Part shown: in pieces, positions 7,079-15,830 of the stretch
How the letters are laid out: each line of letters starts with the position of its first letter
Position numbering within the stretch: the first letter of the stretch is position 1
The notes under the pieces: generated by a model
The model's input: the letters and a program-made list of their open reading frames with translations, nothing else
Told to the model about the DNA's origin: nothing
The model's database searches: none
From: RUG100 sp050953405
GTDB lineage: Bacteria > Bacillota > Clostridia > Peptostreptococcales > Anaerovoracaceae
Reading direction: 5' to 3'
Length of the DNA stretch: 64,000 nt
Assembly: GCA_050953405.1 (NCBI GenBank)
Contig: JBMNMP010000003.1
Coordinates: 434,001 to 498,000, forward strand
Program-made: the position numbers and the translations under genes

Positions 7079-7716
7079 TCAGAATAGCCATAGACGGACC
7101 GGGCGGGGCAGGCAAGAGCACTATAGCCAGGGCTGTCGCTAAAAAACTCGGCATCGACTATATCGATACCGGGGCCATGTACCGCGCTGTCGGATATAAG
7201 GCCGCCCGTGACGGAGTAGATATCGAGGATGAGAAAGCCATGGCCGGGATGCTGGCGGACACTGAGATAGATTTCAACAACGGTGACATCATCCTCGACG
7301 GCAGGATCGTAAATAGTGAGATCAGGACACCGGAGATGTCGGTCATGGCATCGAAGGTTTCTTCCAAAGCGGCGGTACGCAAAAAGCTGGTGAGCCTGCA
7401 GCGCGAGATGGGCAGCAGAAAGAGCGTTATTATGGACGGACGCGATATCGGGACCAATGTGCTCACCGATGCGGAGTTCAAATTCTATATGACTGCCAGC
7501 GCGGAGGAGCGGGCCAGAAGGCGGTATCAGGAGCTGCTGGATAAGGGGCAGGATGTCAGATATGATGATGTCCTGGCCGACATCAACAAGAGGGATCATG
7601 ATGATATGACAAGGGAATTGAATCCCCTGAGGAAAGCTGATGATGCTATCGAACTGGACACTACAGGAATGTCCATTGACGAAGTAATAAACTCGATAAT
7701 CACGGAGGTAAGATAA
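7075..7716 (+). CDS. cmk: Cytidylate kinase
   Basis: Phosphorylates CMP and dCMP with ATP in pyrimidine nucleotide metabolism. The 213 residues begin with the P-loop IAIDGPGGAGKSTIA and contain DTGAMYRAVGYKA (CMP-binding), DGRDIGTNVLTDAEFKFYMTA and the arginine-rich lid ERARRRYQEL. Length and motifs are those of the Cmk family. Start overlaps the nrdR stop (ATGA), and the next gene starts directly after its TAA. Confidence 0.96.
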   Translation: MIRIAIDGPGGAGKSTIARAVAKKLGIDYIDTGAMYRAVGYKAARDGVDIEDEKAMAGMLADTEIDFNNGDIILDGRIVNSEIRTPEMSVMASKVSSKAAVRKKLVSLQREMGSRKSVIMDGRDIGTNVLTDAEFKFYMTASAEERARRRYQELLDKGQDVRYDDVLADINKRDHDDMTRELNPLRKADDAIELDTTGMSIDEVINSIITEVR

Positions 7717-8958
7717 ATGGCAGTAGTTAGACCATTCAAGGCGATAAGACCGAACAGGCAGGTGGCGGAAAAAGTATGTTCCCTGCCATATGATGTAATG
7801 AACAGGGAAGAAGCGGCAAAGATGGCTGAAGGGAACCCCTACAGCTTTCTTCACATATGCCGTTCGGAGATAGACCTCCCGGATCAGAAAGATCCTTACG
7901 ACAGGTCGGTGTACGAAAAAGCCGCACAGAACTTAGAAGGTTTTCTCTCACAGGGCATCTTCATGGAAGATGCCAAGCCGATGCTCTACATATATCGCCA
8001 GACGATGAACGGCAATATGCAGACCGGCATCGTGGGATGCGTTTCTGTAGACGACTATCAGAACAATGTGATCAAAAAGCATGAATTCACCAGAGTGGAA
8101 AAAGAACAGGACAGGATCAACCACTTTGACATCTGCAATGCAAATACAGAGCCGGTATTTCTCACATACAGGGACGACGCCAGGATCAGGGTGCTGGTTG
8201 ATGGATTCATATCCAGCAATGATCCGGAATACGATTTCGTGACTAAAGAAGGAGTCGGTCACCAGCTCTGGGTGATCACCGACGACAACGTGATCGCAGG
8301 GCTTGCGGGACTGTTCTCGAACATACCGTCGCTGTACATCGCCGACGGCCATCACCGCAGCGCTTCCGCCTGCAAAGTGGGCCTCAAGAGAAGGGAAGAG
8401 CACCCCGATTACACCGGCGATGAGGAATTCAACTACTTTATGGCAGTGATCTTTCCGGACAGCGATCTCTCGGTGTACGATTACAACAGAGTGCTGCAGG
8501 ATCTCAATGGCAATACGCCCGGGGAATTTATAGAAAAGATCAGGCAGGCGGGATTCAGCGTTGAAGAGAAGGGAACTACGGCTTACAGGCCGGAAGCCAG
8601 GCACGACTTTGGCATGTTCCTGGAGGGAAAGTGGTACAAGCTGACTGCAAAGGACGAAATCATCCCCGATCACATCATCAACTCGCTGGATGTAGCTATA
8701 CTGCAGAACAGCCTGCTGGGTCCGGTGCTCGGCATCGAAGATCCGCGCACGGATTCCAGAATCGATTTTGTCGGCGGCATCAGGGGCCTTAAAGAGCTGG
8801 AGCGCAGGGTGGAGACTGATATGAAAGTCGCCTTTGCAGTGCATCCGGTGGAGATCAGCGACCTGATGAACGTTTCGGATCACAACGAGGTCATGCCTCC
8901 AAAATCCACCTGGTTCGAACCGAAACTGGGCAGCGGCCTCTTTATACACAGATTATAG
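7717..8958 (+). CDS. DUF1015 family protein
   Basis: A 413-residue soluble protein of the conserved DUF1015 family, recognised by the N-terminal VRPFKAIRPN and LPYDVMNREEA, the central YIADGHHRSASACKVG and the C-terminal PPKSTWFEPKLGSGLFIHRL. The biochemical role is not established for this family. The ADGHHR motif looks like a catalytic or nucleotide-binding element related to ParB-type serine kinases, but that is an inference. It begins on the base after the cmk stop, so it is co-transcribed with nrdR-cmk. Confidence 0.85.
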   Translation: MAVVRPFKAIRPNRQVAEKVCSLPYDVMNREEAAKMAEGNPYSFLHICRSEIDLPDQKDPYDRSVYEKAAQNLEGFLSQGIFMEDAKPMLYIYRQTMNGNMQTGIVGCVSVDDYQNNVIKKHEFTRVEKEQDRINHFDICNANTEPVFLTYRDDARIRVLVDGFISSNDPEYDFVTKEGVGHQLWVITDDNVIAGLAGLFSNIPSLYIADGHHRSASACKVGLKRREEHPDYTGDEEFNYFMAVIFPDSDLSVYDYNRVLQDLNGNTPGEFIEKIRQAGFSVEEKGTTAYRPEARHDFGMFLEGKWYKLTAKDEIIPDHIINSLDVAILQNSLLGPVLGIEDPRTDSRIDFVGGIRGLKELERRVETDMKVAFAVHPVEISDLMNVSDHNEVMPPKSTWFEPKLGSGLFIHRL

Positions 8959-8975
8959 AAAGGCCTTGAAAACCA

Positions 8976-9004
8976 TTGTAAGAAAAGGCCAAAAATGATA
9001 AAAT
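8976..9004 (+). promoter_or_regulatory. Promoter upstream of radC-mreB
   Basis: TTGTAA (8976-8981), 17-bp spacer, TAAAAT (8999-9004). It would drive radC and probably the mre cluster. Confidence 0.55.
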
Positions 9005-9058
9005 AATTTGGCATACGGACCGACCTATTTGATATGAAAATACCGAATAGGAGGAAAT

Positions 9059-9751
9059 ATGATAATTAGAGATATGCCGAGTAATGAACGTCCCAGAGAA
9101 AAGATGCTCAAGCATGGCAGCGAGGCGCTGAACAACAGCGAGCTGCTGGCGATAATCATCAGGACGGGCACGAAAGACAGGACGGCTGTGAGACTGGCGG
9201 ACGAGGTGCTTTCGATGGATAGCAGAGGACTGCTGTATGTCGAGGAATGTTCACTGGAAGAACTTTCAGAGATCAGGGGCATTGGGCTCGCAAAAGCATG
9301 CCAGATAAAAGCTGCAGTCGAGATGGGGAAAAGGATAGCCACGCTGCCGAGGGGCGCAAGACCCAAGATCAGCAGCACGGCGGAGGTCGTGGACATCTTC
9401 ATGGAGAAGATGCGCTACTACAAAAGAGAGTTCTTCAATGTACTGCTTGTGAACGCCAAGGGAGAGATAATCTGCGAAGAGAATATCGCCGTGGGAGATC
9501 TCAGTTCCAGTATCGTTCACCCGAGAGAATCTTTTGCTCTTGCAGTGAAGAAAAGCGCAGCTGCCGTGATATTTGTACACAATCATCCGAGCGGCGATCC
9601 GACCCCGAGTGATGAAGACATCAATGTAACAAAACGGCTGGTAAAAGCCGGAGAAATACTGGGAATCCGCGTCCTGGATCACGTAGTGATCGGCGATGGC
9701 CGTTATACGAGCTTCAGAGCGGCGGGCTTGATAGAATACGGAGGGAAATAA
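9059..9751 (+). CDS. radC: RadC family protein (JAB/MPN domain)
   Basis: 230 residues with an N-terminal helix-hairpin-helix region (LSEIRGIGLAKACQIKAAVE) and a C-terminal JAB/MPN metalloprotease-like domain whose metal motif is intact: E in the CEENIAVGDLSSSIVHPRE region and HNHPSGDPTPSDED. Despite the name, a DNA-repair role is not well supported; some relatives act in recombination or natural transformation. AGGAGG precedes the ATG. RadC directly upstream of mreB is a common arrangement in Firmicutes, and here the genes are two bases apart. Confidence 0.95.
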   Translation: MIIRDMPSNERPREKMLKHGSEALNNSELLAIIIRTGTKDRTAVRLADEVLSMDSRGLLYVEECSLEELSEIRGIGLAKACQIKAAVEMGKRIATLPRGARPKISSTAEVVDIFMEKMRYYKREFFNVLLVNAKGEIICEENIAVGDLSSSIVHPRESFALAVKKSAAAVIFVHNHPSGDPTPSDEDINVTKRLVKAGEILGIRVLDHVVIGDGRYTSFRAAGLIEYGGK

Positions 9752-9753
9752 TA

Positions 9754-10791
9754 GTGTTTGGCTTTTCATCGAAAGATATGGGCATAGATCTGGGTACAGC
9801 AAATACTCTCATCTACATTAAAGATAAAGGAATGGTGCTCAACGAAGCATCGTGTATAGCTTATGACAAGAGATCGGCGAAGGTCATCGCCATCGGTTCC
9901 AAGGCCAAGGCCATGTACGGCAAGGCGCCAAAGGATATCGTGGTCATCAGACCTCTGCAGGACGGCGTTATTTCGGATTTCGACATGACGGCTGAAATGC
10001 TGCAGCGCTTTATTCGCATCGCCCTGGGCGAGAAAAAACCGTCCGGCATGAGGATAGTCGTCGGCGTGCCCAGCGGGGTCACCAATGTTGAAAAACGTGC
10101 GGTAGAAGAGGTACTCAGGGACATAGGCGCCAAGGAAGTGTTCATACTCGATGAGCCTACAGCTGCCGCGCTGGGTTCCGGCCTCGAAATAGATTCATCC
10201 GATGCCTGCATGGTAGTCGATATCGGCGGCGGTACTTCTGATATAGCGATATTGTCTCTGGGAGGCATCGTGGTCAACACCTCGCTTCGTTATGCGGGAG
10301 ACAAGTTCAATGAAGCTGTCATTCAGTATGTACGCAAAAAGAAGGGCGTGCTCATCGGTGAAAAGACGGCTGAAGAGCTGAAGATACAGGTAGGCAGTGC
10401 CCTGATCGAAACCGACAAGGACGGCAAGGAAATCGTGAAGACTATGAGCGCACGCGGCAGAGATCTCATTTCGGGACTCCCGAAGACCTTCCGTGTGAAC
10501 AGCAAGGATATGGAAGCGGCTCTCCACGAATCTATGGAGATGATCGTTGATGCCGTAAAGACTACGGTGGAGAAAGCTCCTCCGGAAGTTGCGGCAGATA
10601 TTGCAGAAAGAGGCCTGATACTGACAGGCGGCGGCGGGATGATAGAGAATCTCGACAAACTGATATCACAGCGCACCGGGATGAATGTTGCACTGGCGCC
10701 GGAACCGTATGAGGCAGTAGCGCTGGGCGCAGGAAAGAGCCTTGAAGATATCGAAAAGCTCCGCGTATACGCCAGCGAGAAAACGAGGTAG
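9754..10791 (+). CDS. mreB: Rod shape-determining protein MreB (GTG start)
   Basis: Bacterial actin that forms membrane-bound filaments guiding lateral wall synthesis. The 345 residues have the actin-fold ATP signatures: MGIDLGTANTLIY (phosphate 1), DEPTAAALGSGLE (connect 1), VVDIGGGTSDIAI (phosphate 2) and LTGGGGMIENLD (adenosine). Start is GTG after GGAGGG, giving MFGFSSKDMG. First gene of mreBCD-mrdA-minD. Confidence 0.97.
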   Translation: MFGFSSKDMGIDLGTANTLIYIKDKGMVLNEASCIAYDKRSAKVIAIGSKAKAMYGKAPKDIVVIRPLQDGVISDFDMTAEMLQRFIRIALGEKKPSGMRIVVGVPSGVTNVEKRAVEEVLRDIGAKEVFILDEPTAAALGSGLEIDSSDACMVVDIGGGTSDIAILSLGGIVVNTSLRYAGDKFNEAVIQYVRKKKGVLIGEKTAEELKIQVGSALIETDKDGKEIVKTMSARGRDLISGLPKTFRVNSKDMEAALHESMEMIVDAVKTTVEKAPPEVAADIAERGLILTGGGGMIENLDKLISQRTGMNVALAPEPYEAVALGAGKSLEDIEKLRVYASEKTR

Positions 10792-10803
10792 GGCACTTAT
10801 TAT

Positions 10804-11631
10804 ATGAGGAAATGGTTCAGTGAACATAGATTGTTTACGGTAATTTCAGGCATAGTGATAATACTGTGCATCATAATTATCGTATCATTCCTTACTGCGG
10901 GGGGAAGCACGGCTGCCGGCAGAGGTTTCCAGTCGGCGATGTCTGTTCTGCAAAGACCTATTACCGCGGCGCAGTCTGCCATCAGGAAGAATGTCGGCGG
11001 TATTTTCACCTTCAAAAAAACGCAGCGGGAAAATGAGAAACTGAAGGCCGAGGTAGAGAAGCTAAAGGAGCGCAACAAGAACCTGAAGTTGAGAAGGGAT
11101 GAACTGCAGGAGATGAAAAAGCTGTCCAGATCCTTTGACTTCGAACCTTTCAAGTCGGAAGGCAAGGCGAAGATCGGCCGGGTGATCGAGATAGATAATT
11201 CCAATCCATACGTGGTATTCACCATAGATATAGGCAGGGATGACGGTATCCGAAAGAACGATATCGTCGTGGATGGCAACGGCCTGGTAGGCCGCATCCA
11301 GGAAACGGGGAAAGCTTACAGCAAGGTGGTATCCGTCCTCTCCAACAGCAACAACATCAGTTTCAAGCTGCTGAGGAAGACTTCCATCACAGGTGTCCTC
11401 AGCGGAAACGGCAAGGGGAAACTGTCGGGCTATATGATGAACGACAATGCCTCCGTTTTGAAGGGCGACGTGCTGATAACATCGGGTATCGGTATATATC
11501 CCGAAGGCATCCGCATAGGAAAAGTCACCTCGGTAGACTACGATGAAGACAGTCAGCTGAAGGTGATCGAGGTAAAACCGACGGTCAACTTTTACGGACT
11601 GCAGAAGGTGGCGGTATATTATGAGTATTAA
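10804..11631 (+). CDS. mreC: Rod shape-determining protein MreC
   Basis: 275 residues: short cytoplasmic start, one membrane helix (LFTVISGIVIILCIIIIVSF, about residues 9-30), a coiled coil (about 65-110, rich in EKLKAEVEKLKERNK), then the extracellular beta-rich MreC domain (IGRVIEIDNSNPYVVFTIDI onward). It links the wall-synthesis enzymes PBP2/RodA to MreB. Its end overlaps mreD by 11 bases. Confidence 0.95.
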   Translation: MRKWFSEHRLFTVISGIVIILCIIIIVSFLTAGGSTAAGRGFQSAMSVLQRPITAAQSAIRKNVGGIFTFKKTQRENEKLKAEVEKLKERNKNLKLRRDELQEMKKLSRSFDFEPFKSEGKAKIGRVIEIDNSNPYVVFTIDIGRDDGIRKNDIVVDGNGLVGRIQETGKAYSKVVSVLSNSNNISFKLLRKTSITGVLSGNGKGKLSGYMMNDNASVLKGDVLITSGIGIYPEGIRIGKVTSVDYDEDSQLKVIEVKPTVNFYGLQKVAVYYEY

Positions 11632-12136
11632 GCGGGTCACACTGCTATATGTCATCGCCATGGTATTGCAGCTGTCATTCGTGAACCTGATCTCGATAGG
11701 GGGCATGGGACCGAACCTGATCCTCTGCCTTACTGTAGTGATCATATTCAAGTTCGAATACGGCTTTCGCTGCATACCGTTCAGCATCGTGGCCAGCTTA
11801 CTGGTGGATATCTGCACCGGTCAGGTGGTCGGTGTTGGTGCACTGTCTATTTTCATTGTAGGCATAATAGTGACCTGGGTGAGAATATATTTTAATACAG
11901 AACTTTACAAGACCATGGCAACAGTTGGCGCAGGGGCAACGTTGATATACGGAATAGTCAGCTGGATCATGATGGCCATATTGCAGACGAACTACAGTTT
12001 CATCTACATGCTGCGCTACCAGATCGTTTTCATCATCTACAACGTGCTGGTAATGTGCGCCATATTCTTTTTCTTCAGTGAGCGATTCAAGCGCTGGAGG
12101 GAAGAGCGAAAGAGGAAAGAGGAGGAGGAAACATGA
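11621..12136 (+). CDS. mreD: Rod shape-determining protein MreD
   Basis: A 171-residue membrane protein with five or six hydrophobic segments and the MreD feature GPNLILCLTVVIIFKFEYG near residues 30-50. The C-terminus is a charged, Arg/Glu-rich tail. Start overlaps mreC by 11 bases and stop overlaps mrdA as ATGA, so translation is probably coupled along the operon. Identity rests partly on position between mreC and a PBP2 gene. Confidence 0.92.
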   Translation: MSIKRVTLLYVIAMVLQLSFVNLISIGGMGPNLILCLTVVIIFKFEYGFRCIPFSIVASLLVDICTGQVVGVGALSIFIVGIIVTWVRIYFNTELYKTMATVGAGATLIYGIVSWIMMAILQTNYSFIYMLRYQIVFIIYNVLVMCAIFFFFSERFKRWREERKRKEEEET

Positions 12137-14925
12137 AGGAACTTCTGAAAGAACTCCTGTCCACAAGATACAGACAACTACTGGCGGTATTTCTGGTACT
12201 GGCAGTTATTTTGGTTTTCAGGCTGCTGGTAGTCACCGTGTTTGAACATCATTCATGGGCCAAGGACGCAGAAGACATATCGACGAAGACCATCTATACT
12301 ACGGCTCCCAGGGGGGAGATATATGACCGCAACGGCAAGCTGCTGGCGGGGAACAAGCAGTCGTTCACTGTGAAGATCTCTGCCGGTGACCAGGACGACA
12401 AGGCTCTCAACAAGACAATAGAGAACCTGCTGGCCGTGCTCAACAAAAACCACGACAAGCTGGAAGACGAATTTCCGATCAAAGTAAAGGACGGAAAATA
12501 TTACTATACCTATGACCGCGAAGTGACCAAGTGGCTGCGCAAGAACGATCTCGATGAAAACATGGATGCCGAGCAGGCGTTCAATGCGCTGCGCCAGAAA
12601 CTGGAAATTGATCCGTCTCTGGACAGATACGATGCGCAGGTGGAGATGCAGAGCACTCACGGCACGTATCCTCCGATATCGGTGAAAACAATGAAGTTCA
12701 CCTATGAAGAGGATAAGGAGAGCTTCCTGGAGCAGTATTTCAGCGACATGGATGCGGCTAAGAGAAACAAGCTTACTGCAAAGCAGGCTTTCGACGGCAT
12801 ACGCAAAGACATGGGGATCAGCAAGAAGCTTTCTGCAAAGAAGGCGCGCGATATCATGATAGTGAGATATGCACTCGATTCTCTGGGATACAACAAGTAC
12901 AAACCGGCAACGGTAGCCAAGAACGTATCCAAGAACACAGTCATGCTGATCGAAGAGGGCTCCGACGAGCTGAAGGGCGTGCAGGTGGTATCGGAGACCA
13001 AGCGCTATTATCCATACAAGAATACGGCTTCTCATATACTCGGGTATCTGGGAAAGATCAACGACAGCGAGAAGGCGGCTTATGAAAAGAAGGGATATGC
13101 CGCCGATGAGCTGATAGGTCAGGACGGTATCGAAGAAAAGTATGAATCGGACCTCAAGGGCGTGAACGGAGCGGAGAAGGTACAGGTCAACGCATCCGGG
13201 CAGACGGAGAAGGTCCTCGGCAAGACTAAACCGAAGAAGGGCCGTGATGTGTATCTGACCATAGACCTGGGTCTGCAGCAGGCCGCCGAGGAAGGCCTCA
13301 AGAAGACGATAACTGCAATGCAGTACGGAGGAACGGTAGCCAGCAAATACGGCGCTTCCAACACTGCAGAAGCTGCTCCTAACGCCAAGAGCGGAGCGGT
13401 AGTTGCTATAGATGTGAAGACCGGTGATGTGCTGGCCCTCGCAAATTATCCTGATTTCGACCCCAACCTGTTCGCTGAGGGCATCAGTTCCGATGACTGG
13501 GACAAGCTGCAGAGCGACAACCCGAGGGATCCTCTGGCGGCGACACCGCTCTACAACATGGCCACCATGAGTACGGTACAGCCCGGATCGACTTTCAAGC
13601 CGGTCACGGCGACTGCAGGCCTCGAATGCGGACTCAACCCGGATGAATACAGGACCGACGCCGGTGCCATCAATCTGGGCGGCAGGACTTTCGCGTGCGT
13701 CAGCTGGAACCTCAGCAACGGCCGCACGACACACGGCTCTCTGAACATGTACAGGGCCATAGGCGTATCCTGCAACTACTATTTCTTCGACGTGGCCACC
13801 GGCAAGGACTGGGCTACCGGCGGCAGCATGGGCTACAAAAAGAAAATAACATACAAGACGATCACGAACTACGCACAGCAGTACGGCCTCGGAAAGAAGA
13901 CCGGCATCCAGCTGGATGAAGCGGTAATGCCCGTACCTTCCGAAAAACGCAAGGTCGCTGCCATAAAGACGCAGCTCGAGAACGAATTATATGCTGCGGC
14001 TGAAGAGTACTTCAGGAAAGACGTAGTCAAAAACAGCGCCACGCTGAAGCGTGATGTGGATTCGCTGGTCGCTCTGATGGATGCTAAAAAGCTCAACTGG
14101 AATCAGCTGTACAACAAGACGCTGACCAGTTACGGCATCAAAAAGAGCGAACGCAGAAAGGTCGGCATGATGGTGATGTACGAATACTTCCCGCAGGCCA
14201 GATGGACGACAGGCGACACCTTCAACCTCTCCATCGGACAGGGCGATAACTCGTATACACCGCTGCAGATGGCCAATTATATAGCCACCCTCGGCGACAA
14301 GGGAAAGCACCATCAGGTCAGCATCGTCAGCAGCGTTCAGGGCAAGGGAAAGACCAGAAAGCCCAAGGCGACTCAGGTCAAAGTAGACAATAAAAAATAC
14401 TTCGCTGAGATCATAGAAGGCATGCAGTACGTAGCCGACAGCAGCGAGAGTACTGTATCCAAGACATTCCAGAGCCTGAAGGTCAAGGTGGCTGCCAAGA
14501 CAGGTACTGCCGAGAGAGAAGGTAAAGTAAATCCTAAATCCGAGGTAGCTTACATCAAGGAACACCTGGGATCCATAGCTCCGAACCTTTCCTGGAAGCA
14601 GGTAAAGAAGGAAATGAACCGTCTGATGAAGCAGTATCCGGATACATATCAGAGTGAAGACACAGCCGTCAGAAGAGCTGTTATCAATCTCAGCAAGGGC
14701 AAGGTCACCACGGATGACCTGGATGCCTACAAGAGCGACTACGACAACTTTGCATGGGTAGTAGCCATGGCTCCGGCGGACAACCCCAGGATCGCCGTGT
14801 GCGCCATGGTGCCTCAGGGATCGACTGCTGCTAATGCGGCGCCGATAGTAAAGGAAGTGCTGGGCAAGTACTTTGAATCCTCTGAGCAGTATACGAATGT
14901 GGATAACAAGACTACTATCCAATAG
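12133..14925 (+). CDS. mrdA: Penicillin-binding protein 2 (class B, elongation transpeptidase)
   Basis: A 930-residue class B PBP, the transpeptidase partner of RodA in the elongation machinery. It has one N-terminal membrane helix (about residues 15-37), the dimerisation region with APRGEIYDRNGKLLA, and a transpeptidase domain with PGSTFKP (SxxK, near residue 484), SCNYY (SxN) and AAKTGTAE (KTG). It is longer than the roughly 600-700 residues of proteobacterial PBP2 because of extra segments in the N-terminal part (about 120-270) and helical inserts between SxN and KTG. Start overlaps mreD. Confidence 0.94.
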   Translation: MKELLKELLSTRYRQLLAVFLVLAVILVFRLLVVTVFEHHSWAKDAEDISTKTIYTTAPRGEIYDRNGKLLAGNKQSFTVKISAGDQDDKALNKTIENLLAVLNKNHDKLEDEFPIKVKDGKYYYTYDREVTKWLRKNDLDENMDAEQAFNALRQKLEIDPSLDRYDAQVEMQSTHGTYPPISVKTMKFTYEEDKESFLEQYFSDMDAAKRNKLTAKQAFDGIRKDMGISKKLSAKKARDIMIVRYALDSLGYNKYKPATVAKNVSKNTVMLIEEGSDELKGVQVVSETKRYYPYKNTASHILGYLGKINDSEKAAYEKKGYAADELIGQDGIEEKYESDLKGVNGAEKVQVNASGQTEKVLGKTKPKKGRDVYLTIDLGLQQAAEEGLKKTITAMQYGGTVASKYGASNTAEAAPNAKSGAVVAIDVKTGDVLALANYPDFDPNLFAEGISSDDWDKLQSDNPRDPLAATPLYNMATMSTVQPGSTFKPVTATAGLECGLNPDEYRTDAGAINLGGRTFACVSWNLSNGRTTHGSLNMYRAIGVSCNYYFFDVATGKDWATGGSMGYKKKITYKTITNYAQQYGLGKKTGIQLDEAVMPVPSEKRKVAAIKTQLENELYAAAEEYFRKDVVKNSATLKRDVDSLVALMDAKKLNWNQLYNKTLTSYGIKKSERRKVGMMVMYEYFPQARWTTGDTFNLSIGQGDNSYTPLQMANYIATLGDKGKHHQVSIVSSVQGKGKTRKPKATQVKVDNKKYFAEIIEGMQYVADSSESTVSKTFQSLKVKVAAKTGTAEREGKVNPKSEVAYIKEHLGSIAPNLSWKQVKKEMNRLMKQYPDTYQSEDTAVRRAVINLSKGKVTTDDLDAYKSDYDNFAWVVAMAPADNPRIAVCAMVPQGSTAANAAPIVKEVLGKYFESSEQYTNVDNKTTIQ

Positions 14926-14952
14926 AGATATAACCGGGAGGAAGGACACAGA

Positions 14953-15684
14953 ATGGGGCAGGTAATAGTTATAGCATCGGGAAAAGGCGGAACGGGAAAG
15001 ACGCTGTTTACGGCCAATATAGGAGCGTTGCTCGCCATGAGGGGCAAGAAGGTCGTCATGCTGGACATGGACAACGGTTTGCGTAACCTCGACTTGTACC
15101 TCGGCCTGGAGAGCCGCGTAGTATATAACGTGATGGATGTCCTTTCCGGCATGTGCCGCATCAAGCAGGCTCTGATCAAGGACAAGAGATTCCAGGATCT
15201 GTACCTCATTGCGGCCTCGCCTATGAAAGACAGCCGTGACATAACACCTCTCCACATGGAGATACTTTGTGATAAGCTGAAAAAGAGGTTCGATTATATC
15301 CTCATAGACGCGCCTGCCGGTATCGGAGACGGTCTGACACTGGCGGCAGCCGCAGCAGATCAGGCCGTGGTCATCACAGAAGTGGAGATAGCATCTGTGA
15401 GGGATGCGGATGTCGTTGACAGGGCACTGCGGGAAATGGGAATCAAGAACAGGTGCTGCGTTTTCAACAAAGTGAAGGGCGAACTGGTTTCCCTCGGCGC
15501 TATGCCGGGACTGGCCAGCATATCCCGCGGCATCAGGATGGAAATCGCAGGCATCATACAGTATGATGACAACATCTTCCTGGCTACCAACCGGGGGGTG
15601 CCCATAGTACTCAAACCGGGAACTTATATCGAGAAAAACTTCAATAAGATACTCGACCGCGTCATAGAAAACGGACAGCAGTAA
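14953..15684 (+). CDS. minD: MinD-like septum-site ATPase
   Basis: 243 residues of the ParA/MinD family with the deviant Walker A GKGGTGKT (residues 10-17), the switch I-like DMDNGLRNLDLYLGLE and Walker B LIDAPAGIG. The C-terminus (YIEKNFNKILDRVIE) has the spacing of an amphipathic helix, which MinD uses to bind the membrane, but is not the usual MinD tail. MinD positions the division septum together with MinC. No minC or minE lies beside it, although minC often sits between mreD/mrdA and minD. A terminator follows directly. It could also be a MinD relative with another cargo. Confidence 0.82.
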   Translation: MGQVIVIASGKGGTGKTLFTANIGALLAMRGKKVVMLDMDNGLRNLDLYLGLESRVVYNVMDVLSGMCRIKQALIKDKRFQDLYLIAASPMKDSRDITPLHMEILCDKLKKRFDYILIDAPAGIGDGLTLAAAAADQAVVITEVEIASVRDADVVDRALREMGIKNRCCVFNKVKGELVSLGAMPGLASISRGIRMEIAGIIQYDDNIFLATNRGVPIVLKPGTYIEKNFNKILDRVIENGQQ

Positions 15685-15696
15685 GAAGATACACCT

Positions 15697-15727
15697 CCAC
15701 GGATCAAAAAAGATCCGTGGATTTTTT
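15697..15727 (+). terminator. Terminator of the mre-mrdA-minD operon
   Basis: CCACGGATC-AAAAAA-GATCCGTGG followed by ATTTTTT. A 9-bp perfect stem. Confidence 0.93.
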
Positions 15728-15762
15728 ATGTGCATAATTTGTTACATAATAACAATCAGCTG

Positions 15763-15811
15763 TTGAAAAGAGAACTCATGTTCTGCATAATAAAAACAAG
15801 AATTTATGTTC
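15763..15811 (+). promoter_or_regulatory. SOS-controlled promoter with two LexA boxes
   Basis: TTGAAA (15763-15768), 17-bp spacer, CATAAT (15786-15791). GAACTCATGTTC (15772-15783) lies in the spacer and is a perfect GAAC-N4-GTTC Firmicute LexA box. GAATTTATGTTC (15800-15811) is a second box with one mismatch near the expected start. Together they imply LexA repression of the polymerase gene. Confidence 0.85.
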
Positions 15812-15830
15812 ACAAAAGGAGGTGGGCGCA

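Noticed and set aside
13987..15735. Long minus-strand ORF (582 codons) across mrdA and minD
   Set aside because: Antisense shadow of two clear genes; composition lacks any recognisable domain.
15739..15755. Rex site TTGTTA-CATAA-TAACAA after minD
   Set aside because: Spacing is one base short of the Rex architecture and the neighbouring genes are SOS and division genes.
15822..15830. GTG start for the Y-family polymerase
   Set aside because: The GTG is part of the AAAGGAGGTG ribosome site; ATG at 15831 is correctly spaced.
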